Shown: positions 36,304 to 45,755, numbered from the stretch's first letter. The stretch is 64,000 nucleotides of DNA from Bacteroidales bacterium (GCA_017449065.1 JAFSKF010000028.1:1-64000), one strand, 5' to 3'. Program-made: numbers and translations. Notes: generated by a model not told the origin, from the sequence alone.

Positions 36304-36356
36304 AATATCAAATATCAAATGGAGCACATTACGCCCTTGATTTGATATTTGATATT
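36304..36356 (-). promoter_or_regulatory. 17-bp perfect inverted repeat between acpP and fabF
   Basis: The arm at 36304-36320 (AATATCAAATATCAAAT) is perfectly complementary to 36340-36356, with a 19-base loop. The stem is AT-rich and internally periodic (ATATCAA). It could weaken readthrough from acpP to fabF, be a processing site that gives more acpP than fabF mRNA, or bind a protein. Confidence 0.6.
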
Positions 36357-36369
36357 CGATTAAAAAGGA

Positions 36370-36606
36370 TTATTCCTTGTTCTTCTCGATGTAGGCAACA
36401 GCGTCACCGACAGTGGCGATCTTCTCAGCCTGATCATCAGGAATGGTGATACCGAACTCCTTCTCGAACTCCATGATGAGCTCAACGGTGTCCAGTGAAT
36501 CAGCACCAAGGTCGTTGGTGAAAGAAGCCTCGAGAGTTACCTCAGACTCTTCAACGCCCAACTTCTCAACGATAATCTCTTTTACTTTAGATTCGATTTC
36601 AGACAT
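36370..36606 (-). CDS. acpP: Acyl carrier protein
   Basis: The 78-residue acidic protein carries the phosphopantetheine site Ser37 in [15 protein letters not shown]. It shuttles acyl chains in fatty-acid synthesis and works with the FabF encoded next. Confidence 0.97.
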   Translation of the reverse strand: MSEIESKVKEIIVEKLGVEESEVTLEASFTNDLGADSLDTVELIMEFEKEFGITIPDDQAEKIATVGDAVAYIEKNKE

Positions 36607-36846
36607 AATCTTTAGTTATTAAAAGGGTTAATATTGATATTTTTTATTTTCAAATGGAGAATTATTTGACCTAATTTTCAAAATTTCCCATGTTTTTCGC
36701 ACGCGTTTAAAATATAATATGTATCTTCGCGGCGCAAAATCATGGTGCAAAGGAACGAAAAAAAAATAACAGCACGAAATATTTTTGCTTGAATTTACTT
36801 AAAAATGCACATTTTTCGATAAAACGTGCCAAATTGTAAGGTAAAA

Positions 36847-37419
36847 ATGAAAAATATAGCTATTTTTGCGTCTGGTTCTGGTTCTAATGCTGAGAACATC
36901 GCAAACTATTTCAGTGGTAGTCAGGAAGTCCGCATCGCTCTCATTGTCTGCAACAAACCTGATGCATTTGTTTTGGAACGTGCCAAGAAACTGGGCATTC
37001 CGTCGCAGATTGTCACGGGTGCACAGATGAAGGATGAAGCATTTGTTATGCAGCTCATGCGGCAATACGGCATCGATTTTATCGTCTTGGCAGGCTATCT
37101 GCTGTTGGTGCCTAAGTATCTGGTAGATGCTTATCCACAGGCCATCGTGAATATCCATCCCGCTTTGATTCCGTTGCATTGCGGCAAGGGTATGTATGGC
37201 GACCGCGTGCACGAAGATGTGATTCGCTGTGGAGACAAGCAGTCGGGCATCACTATCCATTACGTGAACGAGTTTTTCGATAACGGCGACATCATCTTTC
37301 AGGCAACTTGTCCCGTTGAACCAGGCGATGATGCCCATGCAGTCGCCACCAAGGTTCATGCACTCGAATATGCACATTTTCCGCATGTGATTGCCGAAAC
37401 TATTGCAAAAATGAAATAA
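36847..37419 (+). CDS. purN: Phosphoribosylglycinamide formyltransferase
   Basis: The 190-residue enzyme transfers the formyl group to GAR in purine synthesis. It shows IAIFASGSGSNAENIANYF, LAGYLLLVPKYLVDAYPQ, and the catalytic region NIHPALIPLHCG with ITIHYVNEFFDNGDII. The ATG at 36847 is preferred over a GTG at 36826. It is divergent from acpP across a 240-bp AT-rich gap. Confidence 0.93.
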   Translation: MKNIAIFASGSGSNAENIANYFSGSQEVRIALIVCNKPDAFVLERAKKLGIPSQIVTGAQMKDEAFVMQLMRQYGIDFIVLAGYLLLVPKYLVDAYPQAIVNIHPALIPLHCGKGMYGDRVHEDVIRCGDKQSGITIHYVNEFFDNGDIIFQATCPVEPGDDAHAVATKVHALEYAHFPHVIAETIAKMK

Positions 37420-37495
37420 ATTTTGCATAAATTCAATGTCGATATTCAAAAATACGATAAAAATCGCCGATTCTTTGAATTTTTTTGCAGAAAAG

Positions 37496-37527
37496 TTTGC
37501 GCGGTTTACAAAATATATGTAACTTTG
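37496..37527 (+). promoter_or_regulatory. Promoter of the arginine operon
   Basis: TTTG at 37496-37499, a 20-bp spacer and TAACTTTG at 37520-37527 match the Bacteroidetes consensus. It lies 28 bp before the argR ATG, so ArgR autoregulation here is plausible, but no operator is identified. Confidence 0.75.
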
Positions 37528-37554
37528 CGTCCACTTTTATAAACAATTAGGAAA

Positions 37555-38031
37555 ATGAAAGAGAAAAAAGACAGAATTCAGGCGATTCGCGACATAATCA
37601 GGACGCGCGACATTGGAAATCAGCAGGAGCTGCTCGATATTTTGTTGCAGAGGGGATTCCGTTTGACTCAAGCCACCCTGAGCCGTGACTTGAAGATGTT
37701 ACAGATTGTAAAGATGAGTTTGAGCGATGGTGGCTATCTTTATGTGATGCCCGATGTGGCGGCTTCCATGCAGAGCAACCTGACCCACCATTTTGTTTCG
37801 CCCCGTAATATCAAGGGGGTGCAGAGTGTGGAGTGCAGCACGGTGCTGGTGGTTGTACGCACCAAACCGGGTTATGCCAGCGCCTTGGCATCCGATATCG
37901 ATCAGGCGATGATTCCTGAAATCATGGGAACGATTGCCGGCGACGATACTATTCTGGTGATTCCCCGTGGAGGATACAACACCAATCAGGTGGCAGAGGC
38001 TTTGGTTAAGATTCTGCCTCGTCAGAAATAA
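37555..38031 (+). CDS. argR: Arginine repressor
   Basis: The 158-residue protein has the ArgR winged helix (IRDIIRTRDIGNQQELLDIL, FRLTQATLSRDLKMLQIVK) and the C-terminal oligomerisation and arginine-binding domain with GTIAGDDTILVIPRGG. It is the first gene of an operon with the N-acylglutamate synthase, argG, argC and argD, which it presumably controls. Confidence 0.93.
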   Translation: MKEKKDRIQAIRDIIRTRDIGNQQELLDILLQRGFRLTQATLSRDLKMLQIVKMSLSDGGYLYVMPDVAASMQSNLTHHFVSPRNIKGVQSVECSTVLVVVRTKPGYASALASDIDQAMIPEIMGTIAGDDTILVIPRGGYNTNQVAEALVKILPRQK

Positions 38032-38064
38032 TTTTTTAAGAGCATTAATAATTTATCCGTAAAA

Positions 38065-38667
38065 ATGAATAATCCGTCTGAAGACCAGCAGCAGGAGATT
38101 CCACAGATCCGCATTTACATTGCTGGTAAGCAGCACATCCATTACGTGCAAGAGATTCTCGACGTGATCGAGGAATCGAGTAAGGCACGAGGCACCGGCA
38201 TTGCACGCCGTTCGCCGGAATATGTTTCGCAGAAGATGCTTGAAGGCAAAGCTATCATAGCCTTGTGTGGCGACGATTTTGCCGGCTTCTGCTATATTGA
38301 GAGTTGGAGCAACAAGACCTACGTTGTCAATTCGGGACTGATTGTCAAGCCCAAGTACCGGGGTTTTGGTTTGGCCAAGCGTATCAAGCGCTTCTCGTTC
38401 GTCTATAGTCGTAAGTTGTTTCCGCATGCCAAGTTGTTCGGCATCACTTCGGGTGCAGCCGTTCTGAAAATCAACAACGAACTGGGCTATCGTCCGGTAA
38501 CGTTCGAGCAGCTGACCGACGATCCGGCTTTCTGGCGTGGTTGTCAGACGTGCGTGAACTATGACGTTCTGACCCGTACCGACTTCAAGCGTTGTGTTTG
38601 TACAGCCATGCTCTACGATCCGGAGGAGCATCCGGATGAGGTGCTTGAGGAGTTGGACAAGATTTAG
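38065..38667 (+). CDS. GNAT-family N-acylglutamate synthase candidate
   Basis: The 200-residue GNAT protein has GTGIARRSPEYVSQKMLEGK, the acyl-CoA loop VKPKYRGFGLAKRIKRFSF and ELGYRPVTFEQLTDDPAFWRGC. It sits between argR and argG. Genetic work on a Bacteroides thetaiotaomicron homologue (BT3761, from memory) linked this family to the first arginine step, acylation of glutamate, in place of ArgA or ArgJ. I infer the same role here; acetyl versus succinyl donor is open, and the ArgF' nearby favours succinyl. Confidence 0.78.
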   Translation: MNNPSEDQQQEIPQIRIYIAGKQHIHYVQEILDVIEESSKARGTGIARRSPEYVSQKMLEGKAIIALCGDDFAGFCYIESWSNKTYVVNSGLIVKPKYRGFGLAKRIKRFSFVYSRKLFPHAKLFGITSGAAVLKINNELGYRPVTFEQLTDDPAFWRGCQTCVNYDVLTRTDFKRCVCTAMLYDPEEHPDEVLEELDKI

Positions 38668-38699
38668 TTATAGTTATTAGTTAATAGTTATTAGTTATT

Positions 38700-39902
38700 A
38701 TGGCAAAGAAAAAAGTAGTTGTTGCCTTCTCGGGCGGTTTGGATACCAGCTATAATGTGATGTATCTGACCAAGGAGATGGGATATGAAGTATATGCAGC
38801 GTGTGCTAATACCGGCGGATTCAGCGCCGAGCAGTTGAAAGCCAACGAAGAGAACGCCTACAAGCTGGGCGCTGTCAAGTATGTTACCCTCGATGTTACG
38901 CAGGAGTACTATCAGAAGTCGCTCCGCTATATGGTTTACGGTAACGTATTGCGTAACAATTGCTACCCTATCTCCGTTTCCAGCGAACGTATCTTCCAGG
39001 CTTTGGCCATTGCCCGCTATGCCAAGGAGATTGGCGCCGATGCCATTGCTCACGGTTCGACAGGTGCCGGCAACGATCAGATCCGTTTCGATATGACCTT
39101 CCTGGTGATGGCGCCGGGTGTGGAAATCATTACACTTACCCGCGACCGGAATCTGAGCCGTAAGGAAGAGGTCGATTACCTGAACGCCAACGGCTACTTT
39201 GCCGACTTTACCAAACTGAAATATTCTTATAATGTCGGTATCTGGGGTACGTCCATCTGCGGCGGTGAGATTCTCGACAGCAAGCAGGGATTGCCAGAGT
39301 CGGCTTATCTAAAGCATCCGACCAAGACGGAACCGGAGGTATTGAGCATCGGTTTCAAAAAAGGTGAGATCTGTAGTGTGAACGGTGTTGACTACGACGA
39401 TAAGATTAAGGCCATTCAGGAGGTTGAGAAGATTGGAGCCGCCTATGCCATCGGCCGTGACTGCCATGTGGGCGATACCATCATCGGCATCAAGGGTCGT
39501 GTGGGTTTCGAAGCTGCGGCTCCGATGCTGATCATCGCCGCTCACCGCTTCCTTGAGAAATATACACTTTCGAAGTGGCAGCAGTATTGGAAGGATCAGA
39601 TTTCCAACTGGTACGGTATGTTCTTGCACGAGAGCCAGTATCTGGAGCCGGTTATGCCCGATATGGAGGCAATGCTCGAATCGAGCCAGCGCAATGTGAA
39701 CGGTGTCGTTACCCTCGAACTCCGTCCTTACAGTTTCCAGACCATCGGTGCCGATACACCCGACGATCTGGTGCACAACAAGCTCGGTGAGTATGGCGAG
39801 ACGGCTAAGGCTTGGACGAGCGAGGATGCCAAGGGCTTCATCAAAGTCACCAGCACTCCGCTTCGTGCCTACTATTCTGTTCACCCCGACGAGGAGCGTT
39901 AA
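38700..39902 (+). CDS. argG: Argininosuccinate synthase
   Basis: The 400-residue enzyme joins citrulline and aspartate using ATP. It shows the PP-loop VAFSGGLDTSYNVMYL, AHGSTGAGNDQIRFD and GIWGTSICGGEILDS. The last 30 bp before its ATG are built of TTAGTTATTA-type near-repeats. argC starts three bases after its stop. Confidence 0.95.
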   Translation: MAKKKVVVAFSGGLDTSYNVMYLTKEMGYEVYAACANTGGFSAEQLKANEENAYKLGAVKYVTLDVTQEYYQKSLRYMVYGNVLRNNCYPISVSSERIFQALAIARYAKEIGADAIAHGSTGAGNDQIRFDMTFLVMAPGVEIITLTRDRNLSRKEEVDYLNANGYFADFTKLKYSYNVGIWGTSICGGEILDSKQGLPESAYLKHPTKTEPEVLSIGFKKGEICSVNGVDYDDKIKAIQEVEKIGAAYAIGRDCHVGDTIIGIKGRVGFEAAAPMLIIAAHRFLEKYTLSKWQQYWKDQISNWYGMFLHESQYLEPVMPDMEAMLESSQRNVNGVVTLELRPYSFQTIGADTPDDLVHNKLGEYGETAKAWTSEDAKGFIKVTSTPLRAYYSVHPDEER

Positions 39903-39905
39903 CGT

Positions 39906-40943
39906 ATGGTTCGCGTAGGTATTTTAGGAGCTGCCGGCTATACGGGCGGCGAGTTGCTCCGGATATTGGTGCATCATCCCGATGTCGAAATCGTTTTTGC
40001 CAACAGCGAGTCGAATGCCGGCAACAAAGTGGCCGATGTGCACGAGGGTCTGTTGGGCGATACCGACCTGACTTTCACCGACGAGATGCCTTTCGATAAG
40101 GTGGATGTCGTTTTCTTCTGCTTCGGACACGGAAAGAGCGAGGCGTTCCTGAAGGAACACGAGATTCCGGCCCGGGTGAAGATTGTCGATCTGGCGCAGG
40201 ACTTCCGCATCAAGGGAGATCACGATTATGTCTATGGCTTGCCGGAGATTCACAAAGAAGCCATCCGGGCTTGCAGCCATCTGGCCAATCCGGGTTGCTT
40301 TGCCACTTGCATTCAGGTGGGTTTGCTTCCGTTGGCCAAGGCGGGCCTTTTGACCGACGATATTGCTGTGAATGCTATTACAGGCAGCACAGGTGCCGGA
40401 CAGAAGCCGGGAGCCACTACGCATTTCTCGTGGCGCAACGACAATATGTCGGTCTATAAGCTTTTCAAGCACCAGCATCTGCATGAGATTTGCCAGACCC
40501 TGAACGAACTGCGTCCGGCTTCGGCGCCTGCCGTATGCGATACGCTCAATGCGGCTCCTGCTGCCGGCGAGATTACCGTCGATTTCATTCCGTATCGTGG
40601 CGATTTCTCCCGAGGCATTTTCTGTACGGAGGTGATCCGTCTGCAAGGTGAGGAGGGGAGTGCATCGAACCCGACACAGGAGAGTCTGGTACAGCTTTAC
40701 AAGGATTTCTATCAGGATGCGGCTTTCACGCATTATGCCGATGCAGCTCCCGACCTGAAGCAGGTGGTGGGCACCAACAAGGCCATCGTGCATCTGGAGA
40801 AGTTCAACGGCAACAAAGTGGTGGTCACTTCCATGATCGACAACTTGCTGAAGGGCGCCGTCGGTCAGGCAGTACAGAATATGAATTTAATGTTCGGCTT
40901 GGATGAGAAAGCCGGATTGAACCTGAAGGCGATTGCTTTCTAA
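39906..40943 (+). CDS. argC: N-acyl-gamma-glutamyl-phosphate reductase
   Basis: The 345-residue NADP enzyme has GILGAAGYTGGELLRIL at the N-terminus, the catalytic Cys131 in NPGCFATC, and GSTGAGQKPGATTHFSW. It makes the N-acyl glutamate semialdehyde used by ArgD, encoded next. Confidence 0.95.
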   Translation: MVRVGILGAAGYTGGELLRILVHHPDVEIVFANSESNAGNKVADVHEGLLGDTDLTFTDEMPFDKVDVVFFCFGHGKSEAFLKEHEIPARVKIVDLAQDFRIKGDHDYVYGLPEIHKEAIRACSHLANPGCFATCIQVGLLPLAKAGLLTDDIAVNAITGSTGAGQKPGATTHFSWRNDNMSVYKLFKHQHLHEICQTLNELRPASAPAVCDTLNAAPAAGEITVDFIPYRGDFSRGIFCTEVIRLQGEEGSASNPTQESLVQLYKDFYQDAAFTHYADAAPDLKQVVGTNKAIVHLEKFNGNKVVVTSMIDNLLKGAVGQAVQNMNLMFGLDEKAGLNLKAIAF

Positions 40944-40958
40944 ATTGATATTGAAATC

Positions 40959-42092
40959 GTGAAACTTTTCGACGTATATCCATTATTCGATGTCACCATC
41001 GATCACGGCAAGGGTTGCTATGTGTATGATGACAAGAATCAGGAGTATCTTGACTTCTATGGCGGACATGCCGTTATCAGCATCGGACACGGACATCCGA
41101 AGTATTTGCAGACGATGCAGGAGCAGGCTGCCAAGCTGGTGTTCTACAGCAATGCGGTGAAGAATCCCTTGCAGGCCAAACTGGCGGCTAAGTTGGGTCC
41201 TGTTTGCGGCTATGATGACTATCAGCTGTTCCTGATCAACTCCGGTGCCGAGGCAAACGAGAACGCTTTGAAACTGGCTTCTTTCTATACGGGCAAGAAG
41301 AAGGTGATTGCTTTCTCGCATGCTTTTCATGGCAGAACCTCAGCCGCTGTGAATGTTACTCAGAATCCTAAGATTCAGGCACCTATCAACGCCACCTTCC
41401 CTGTCGATTTCTTCGAGCTGGAGGATATTGAGGGCGTGAAGGCTTCTATAGCCCAAGGCGATGTTGCGGCTGTCATCATCGAAGGTATTTCGGGTGTAGG
41501 CGGTATTCATGTGCCTTCGGTCGGCTTCATGCAGGAACTGCGCAAAGTGACAGCAGAGAACAACGTAGTGCTGATTCTCGATGAGATTCAGTCGGGCTAC
41601 GGACGTTCCGGCAAGTTCTTTGCCCACCAGTGGTACGGCATTCAGCCGGATCTGATTACCATGGCCAAAGGAATCGCCAACGGCTATCCGTTTGCGGGCG
41701 TCCTGATTTCGCCGAAGTTTGCTCCTGTCTATGGACAGTTGGGCACCACTTTCGGTGGTAACCACTTGGGTTGTGCGTTGGCCTGCACGGTACTCGATGT
41801 AATTCAGGAGGAGCACTTGGTGGAGAATGCTGCCAAGCAGGGCGACTACCTGATGAACGGTCTCAAGAGCATAACGATTCCCGGCCTGAAGGAACTGCGT
41901 GGTAAGGGTCTGATGATTGGCATCGAGTTCGACTATCCTTATAAGGAAGTCCGCAACCGGTTGCTCTACGACCAGCATGTGTTTACGGGAGCCGCCGGAA
42001 CCAGCACTTTGCGTATTCTGCCGCCGCTCTGCATTCAGCAGAAAGAATGTGACCTTTTCTTCGAACGTTTCGAGAAAGCGTTGAAAAAATAA
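40959..42092 (+). CDS. argD: N-acylornithine aminotransferase
   Basis: The 377-residue PLP enzyme has the class III pattern FLINSGAEANENALKLA, LDEIQSGYGRSGKFFAHQ and the PLP lysine K237 in ITMAKGIANGYPF. It starts with GTG at 40959; the conserved N-terminus (KLFDVYPLFD) begins at that codon and no ATG lies upstream after argC. It acts after ArgC. argB, argE/J-like and argH genes are not in this window. Confidence 0.94.
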   Translation: MKLFDVYPLFDVTIDHGKGCYVYDDKNQEYLDFYGGHAVISIGHGHPKYLQTMQEQAAKLVFYSNAVKNPLQAKLAAKLGPVCGYDDYQLFLINSGAEANENALKLASFYTGKKKVIAFSHAFHGRTSAAVNVTQNPKIQAPINATFPVDFFELEDIEGVKASIAQGDVAAVIIEGISGVGGIHVPSVGFMQELRKVTAENNVVLILDEIQSGYGRSGKFFAHQWYGIQPDLITMAKGIANGYPFAGVLISPKFAPVYGQLGTTFGGNHLGCALACTVLDVIQEEHLVENAAKQGDYLMNGLKSITIPGLKELRGKGLMIGIEFDYPYKEVRNRLLYDQHVFTGAAGTSTLRILPPLCIQQKECDLFFERFEKALKK

Positions 42093-42101
42093 GAGTATCC
42101 A

Positions 42102-43466
42102 TTGAACCGCGAAATTCTGCGTATTGCCATACCCGGCATCGTCACAAACATTACTGTGCCGTTGCTGGGTATTGTTGATTTGTCGATTGTCGGACACATG
42201 TCGTCGTCGCTGTTATACGCCTCTTCCGATGGAGGGGCGGCAGCGATTGGTGCCATATCTGTTGGCGGACTGATCTTCAATATGGTCTATTGGCTTTTCA
42301 ACTTCCTGCGCATGGGCAGCAGCGGACTTACGGCACAAGCTTTTGGCCGACAGGATGGTGCCGGCGAACGCAAGGTGCTTCGGATGGGTTTGCAAGTGGC
42401 ATTGGTGTGCGGCCTTTGTATTTTTGCCCTGCAACGCCCCATCGAATGGATGGCGCACATCATTATTGCGCCTACCGGTCAGGTCTGGCAGTTGGCTATT
42501 GCTTACTTCCGCATTCGCATTTGGGCGGCTCCGGCTGTTTTGGCGCTATTTGCCATGAGCGGTTGGTTTGTCGGTATGCAGAATGCGCGTTATCCCATGT
42601 TTATTGCCATTGGGCAGAACCTGCTGAACATAGTTCTTTCCGTCGTTCTGGTTTTCAAGGCGGGTATGGGGGTCGAAGGTGTGGCTTTGGGTACGGTCTT
42701 GTCGCAATATGCAGGGTTGGCGGCAGCCATTGTCTTGATGCGTCGCACCCCGTTTCATGCATCGCAATCCGGTTCCGAATCGTTGGCAGCCGATGCGCAA
42801 GTCGGATGGAGTTCGTTTTTCACCGTGAATCGCGACATCTTTTTCCGCATGGTTTGTCTGATTGCTGTCACCACGGCATTCACATCATTCGGTGCCCGGC
42901 AGGGCGATTTGCTTTTGGCCGTCAACACGATGCTGATTCAGCTGTTCCTCTTGTTTTCCTATTTTTCCGATGCCTTCTCGTTGGCGGGTGAGGCTTTGGT
43001 GGGCAAATACATGGGAATGGAGCAAACAGAACTGGCGCGACAGGCTTCCCGTCCCCATGAACCATTATCGGCTCGCAAGCAGTTGCGTAAGTGTGTGCAC
43101 TATCTTTTCCTTTGGGCAGGCGGCATCACCTTGTTTTTCTCTTTGCTATATGTGTCAGGAGCTCATCAGATTCTGAAACTGTTCACCGACGATCTGCAAG
43201 TTATCGCAGCGGCTCAGCCTTATCTCCCCTGGATGTTCTGGGTGCCGCTTGCCGGATTTGCAGCTTTTATGTGGGATGGCATCTTTATCGGAGCCACCGC
43301 CACCCGTCAGATGATGTACACGTTGCTGCTCTCATCCCTTGTGTTTTTCCTCTTGTGGCTGCTTCCGCTTCCTCTGGCACCCAATCATCATCTTTGGTTT
43401 TGTTTCATCGCCTATCTTGCCACTCGCAGCCTCTATCAGACTTGGATAGCCCGCAGGATTGTGTAA
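42102..43466 (+). CDS. MATE-family efflux transporter
   Basis: The 454-residue protein has about 12 membrane helices in two halves and the DinF-like opening NREILRIAIPGIVTNITVPLLGIVDLSIVGHM. It exports drugs or other cations by ion exchange. The likely start is TTG at 42102, nine bases after argD, because the conserved N-terminus begins directly there. The tight spacing makes it the last gene of the arginine operon; whether it moves an arginine-related compound is unknown. Confidence 0.88.
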   Translation: MNREILRIAIPGIVTNITVPLLGIVDLSIVGHMSSSLLYASSDGGAAAIGAISVGGLIFNMVYWLFNFLRMGSSGLTAQAFGRQDGAGERKVLRMGLQVALVCGLCIFALQRPIEWMAHIIIAPTGQVWQLAIAYFRIRIWAAPAVLALFAMSGWFVGMQNARYPMFIAIGQNLLNIVLSVVLVFKAGMGVEGVALGTVLSQYAGLAAAIVLMRRTPFHASQSGSESLAADAQVGWSSFFTVNRDIFFRMVCLIAVTTAFTSFGARQGDLLLAVNTMLIQLFLLFSYFSDAFSLAGEALVGKYMGMEQTELARQASRPHEPLSARKQLRKCVHYLFLWAGGITLFFSLLYVSGAHQILKLFTDDLQVIAAAQPYLPWMFWVPLAGFAAFMWDGIFIGATATRQMMYTLLLSSLVFFLLWLLPLPLAPNHHLWFCFIAYLATRSLYQTWIARRIV

Positions 43467-43509
43467 TATGGGATTGGAAGATTACAGTCAGCATCGTTTT
43501 ATTGCCTGC

Positions 43510-44835
43510 TTATTGCCAACCCATATTCCGTTGCGATAAGACGGATTCTTGTTTGGCCGACAGGAAGTCGGAGTGGGGCAGGTTGCCTTTGGCGTCGCGC
43601 GGCAAAAACAGGAGGGCCGGGTCGGTTGAAACGAAATCGCTCTCGCTGACGGGAATCTCTGTCGGAGCAAACGAATTGTTGCTGAGGAAGCAGCGTGTGC
43701 TATCGCAGTTCGAAAGATCTTGTTTGTTAGGGTTCCACGAAACGTTGCCGATCAGCACGTGTCCGTAGCCGCCGATGTCGATGTTATCGCCGGCTTCCGT
43801 CGAACGTCTGTTCACCATATTGTAGTTGTCGCGACGGTTCATCGCCGACGTATTGTTGAACCACAGGTTGCCGCTCAGATGGTGGTTGGCGTAGATGCCG
43901 TTCGCCTTGTTATAGTATGCCACGCAATGGAATACCTGATGCTTCGGGCTTTGTCCGATACACCGGGTCTTTTCTTTCTCCATGCCCCAACCGCCGCACT
44001 TGAAGCCGTTGCCGTCGCCTGCACTTTTGAACTCCGTCGTGTTGTGCGGATCGGCGGTCGGTCGGAAACCGTTATACATCGCTACGCAATGGTCGATCAA
44101 TACCGGCGCCTGACAATGAATCAGGTCGAATCCGTCGTCGGAATTGCGCCACGCACGGCATCCGCGAAACGTGTTGCCTATGTCTGTCGGCTTAATAACG
44201 TGACAGCCGAACCCATCCACGTTGCCGCCATAGGGTCCTTCCGAATAGTCGTCGTAGTTATTGTAGGCATCGCAGTTCAGCACCAGGTTGTGCGATCCTG
44301 CTGTCTGATAGTAGCCGATTGCCATATTGTTGTACATGGCGATATTCTCGACAATACAATGGGATCCTTTTCGGGCAGATATGCACTCCGATTGGGTATG
44401 TCCTTTCACGCGGACGGGGACTCCCACGATGTCGAAGTTCCGCAAGTGCAGGTAGTCGGCACCCAGATAGAAGGCGGCAATGCGATGCCTGCCGTCCAGT
44501 TGCAGGGCAGAGAAATCGAAAACGGGACGCTCGCCGGGATATCCCATGAAGCAGGTGCGTCCATTTTCCGAACCGGCTTTTTTCAGCGCAAAGACAAATG
44601 CGGTGTTTCCCTTAACGTCCATAATCTGATCGTCGGTCACCCGATAGGTTCCGCCTCTGAAATAGACCGTATCGCCCGCTGATGCCTGCTGACAGGCTGC
44701 CGGCAAACTTTTTAGTGGTGCCTTGATGGTTCCTGCTGCCGCATCGTCGCCATCGGTTGCCACATAGATGGTTTTACCCCAGCTCCACGCTGTCAGCATG
44801 GAGGTCAAAGCCAGTAGGAGAATACGATTTTTCAT
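43510..44835 (-). CDS. PL9-family pectate lyase, exported
   Basis: The 441-residue protein has a signal peptide ending near LTAWSWG and a right-handed beta-helix starting KTIYVATDGDDAAAGTIKAP. It shows the PL9 pattern YGGNVDGFGCHV (about 204-215), WRNSDDGFDLI (about 231-241; catalytic aspartates) and SAGDGNGFKCGGWGM (about 271-285), which holds the catalytic Lys. The family cleaves homogalacturonan or rhamnogalacturonan by beta-elimination with Ca2+. It stands alone, convergent with the MATE gene. Confidence 0.88.
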   Translation of the reverse strand: MKNRILLLALTSMLTAWSWGKTIYVATDGDDAAAGTIKAPLKSLPAACQQASAGDTVYFRGGTYRVTDDQIMDVKGNTAFVFALKKAGSENGRTCFMGYPGERPVFDFSALQLDGRHRIAAFYLGADYLHLRNFDIVGVPVRVKGHTQSECISARKGSHCIVENIAMYNNMAIGYYQTAGSHNLVLNCDAYNNYDDYSEGPYGGNVDGFGCHVIKPTDIGNTFRGCRAWRNSDDGFDLIHCQAPVLIDHCVAMYNGFRPTADPHNTTEFKSAGDGNGFKCGGWGMEKEKTRCIGQSPKHQVFHCVAYYNKANGIYANHHLSGNLWFNNTSAMNRRDNYNMVNRRSTEAGDNIDIGGYGHVLIGNVSWNPNKQDLSNCDSTRCFLSNNSFAPTEIPVSESDFVSTDPALLFLPRDAKGNLPHSDFLSAKQESVLSQRNMGWQ

Positions 44836-44862
44836 AGTTATGGTTTCGTTCGAGGTTGGATA

Positions 44863-45609
44863 TTATTCTGTCTGCTTCGTTGTCTGTTTCCGTTCCTTCA
44901 GTTCGTCCAGATAGCCGGCGGTGATGATGCCGGAGGGGAGGGCGATGATGGCGATGCCGACCATCGAGGAGACGATACTGATGACGCGTCCGATGTCGGA
45001 GATGGGATAAATGTCGCCATAGCCGACGGTGGTGAGGGTGCAGGCCGCCCAATAGAAGGCATCGAAGAAGTTATCGAACAGATATTGGCCGGTTTCCGGG
45101 TTGATGTCTTCTTCGGCATTGAACATGATCATCGCCGTGATGAAGATATAGAAGAGGGCCAACGAAAAGACGGTTACCAGAATCTTCGTCTGTCGGCGGA
45201 TGACGGCAAGAATAATCTCCAACGGTTCGAAATAGCGTACCACCTTGACCACCCGCAACACTTTCAGCAGACGCGAGACGCGGGCAATCTTGAAGGTCGG
45301 AGCCAAAAGCGACAAAGTAGGCAGAATCGACAGCAGATCGATAATCGCCATCGGGGTAATCGGATACAGCAAATAGGGGAGCCATCCTTTCCGCTTCGAC
45401 CGGAGACCGGCGGTTATCCATCGGAAAACATAATCGGCCACAAAACAGCAGCACGACAGGATGTCGAAGTAGAAGAATACCCTGTGCTGCGTGCGGAACA
45501 TAAGCGGGAAGATGCCGATAATAATGGCGATGAGCATCACCCAGTCGTAGAAACGGGAAACCTTGTTCTCGTTTCTTGGTTCTATCATATTATATATAAA
45601 CTGTCGCAT
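44863..45609 (-). CDS. Voltage-gated-type potassium channel
   Basis: The 248-residue protein has six membrane segments. The S4-like segment is RVSRLLKVLRVVKVVRYFEP, and the selectivity filter is TVGYGDIYP, set between FFDAFYWAACTLT and the last helix VSSMVGIAIIALPSGIITAG. The tail is short and charged. It is a Kv/KvAP-like channel in the inner membrane. The ATG at 45609 is chosen; a longer frame from 45699 reads into the AT-rich promoter region. Confidence 0.9.
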   Translation of the reverse strand: MRQFIYNMIEPRNENKVSRFYDWVMLIAIIIGIFPLMFRTQHRVFFYFDILSCCCFVADYVFRWITAGLRSKRKGWLPYLLYPITPMAIIDLLSILPTLSLLAPTFKIARVSRLLKVLRVVKVVRYFEPLEIILAVIRRQTKILVTVFSLALFYIFITAMIMFNAEEDINPETGQYLFDNFFDAFYWAACTLTTVGYGDIYPISDIGRVISIVSSMVGIAIIALPSGIITAGYLDELKERKQTTKQTE

Positions 45610-45689
45610 CGATTGATTTCTTTGGTTTCCTGCTCGGATCCGGTGCAAAAATACGACATTTTTTCTAATACTCAAAATATATACGAACT

Positions 45690-45755
45690 TTTTCTCCAAC
45701 TGGGCAGCAAATTTTCTCTAACTGGACAGTAAATTTTCTCCAACTGGGGAGTAAA
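45690..45755. repeat. Three contiguous 22-bp repeats before the defence operon
   Basis: Units at 45690-45711, 45712-45733 and 45734-45755 share TTTTCTC, C or T, AACTGG and AG, C or T, AAA. A partial fourth unit (AACTGGGTAGCGAA) follows. The period is exactly 22 bp, about two helical turns. The repeats lie between the K+ channel and the helicase gene. Three diverged units with the same period lie before dapF. Confidence 0.85.

Noticed and set aside
45690..45755. Possible CRISPR array
   Set aside because: The 22-bp units are directly adjacent without spacers, only three copies exist and no cas gene is near.
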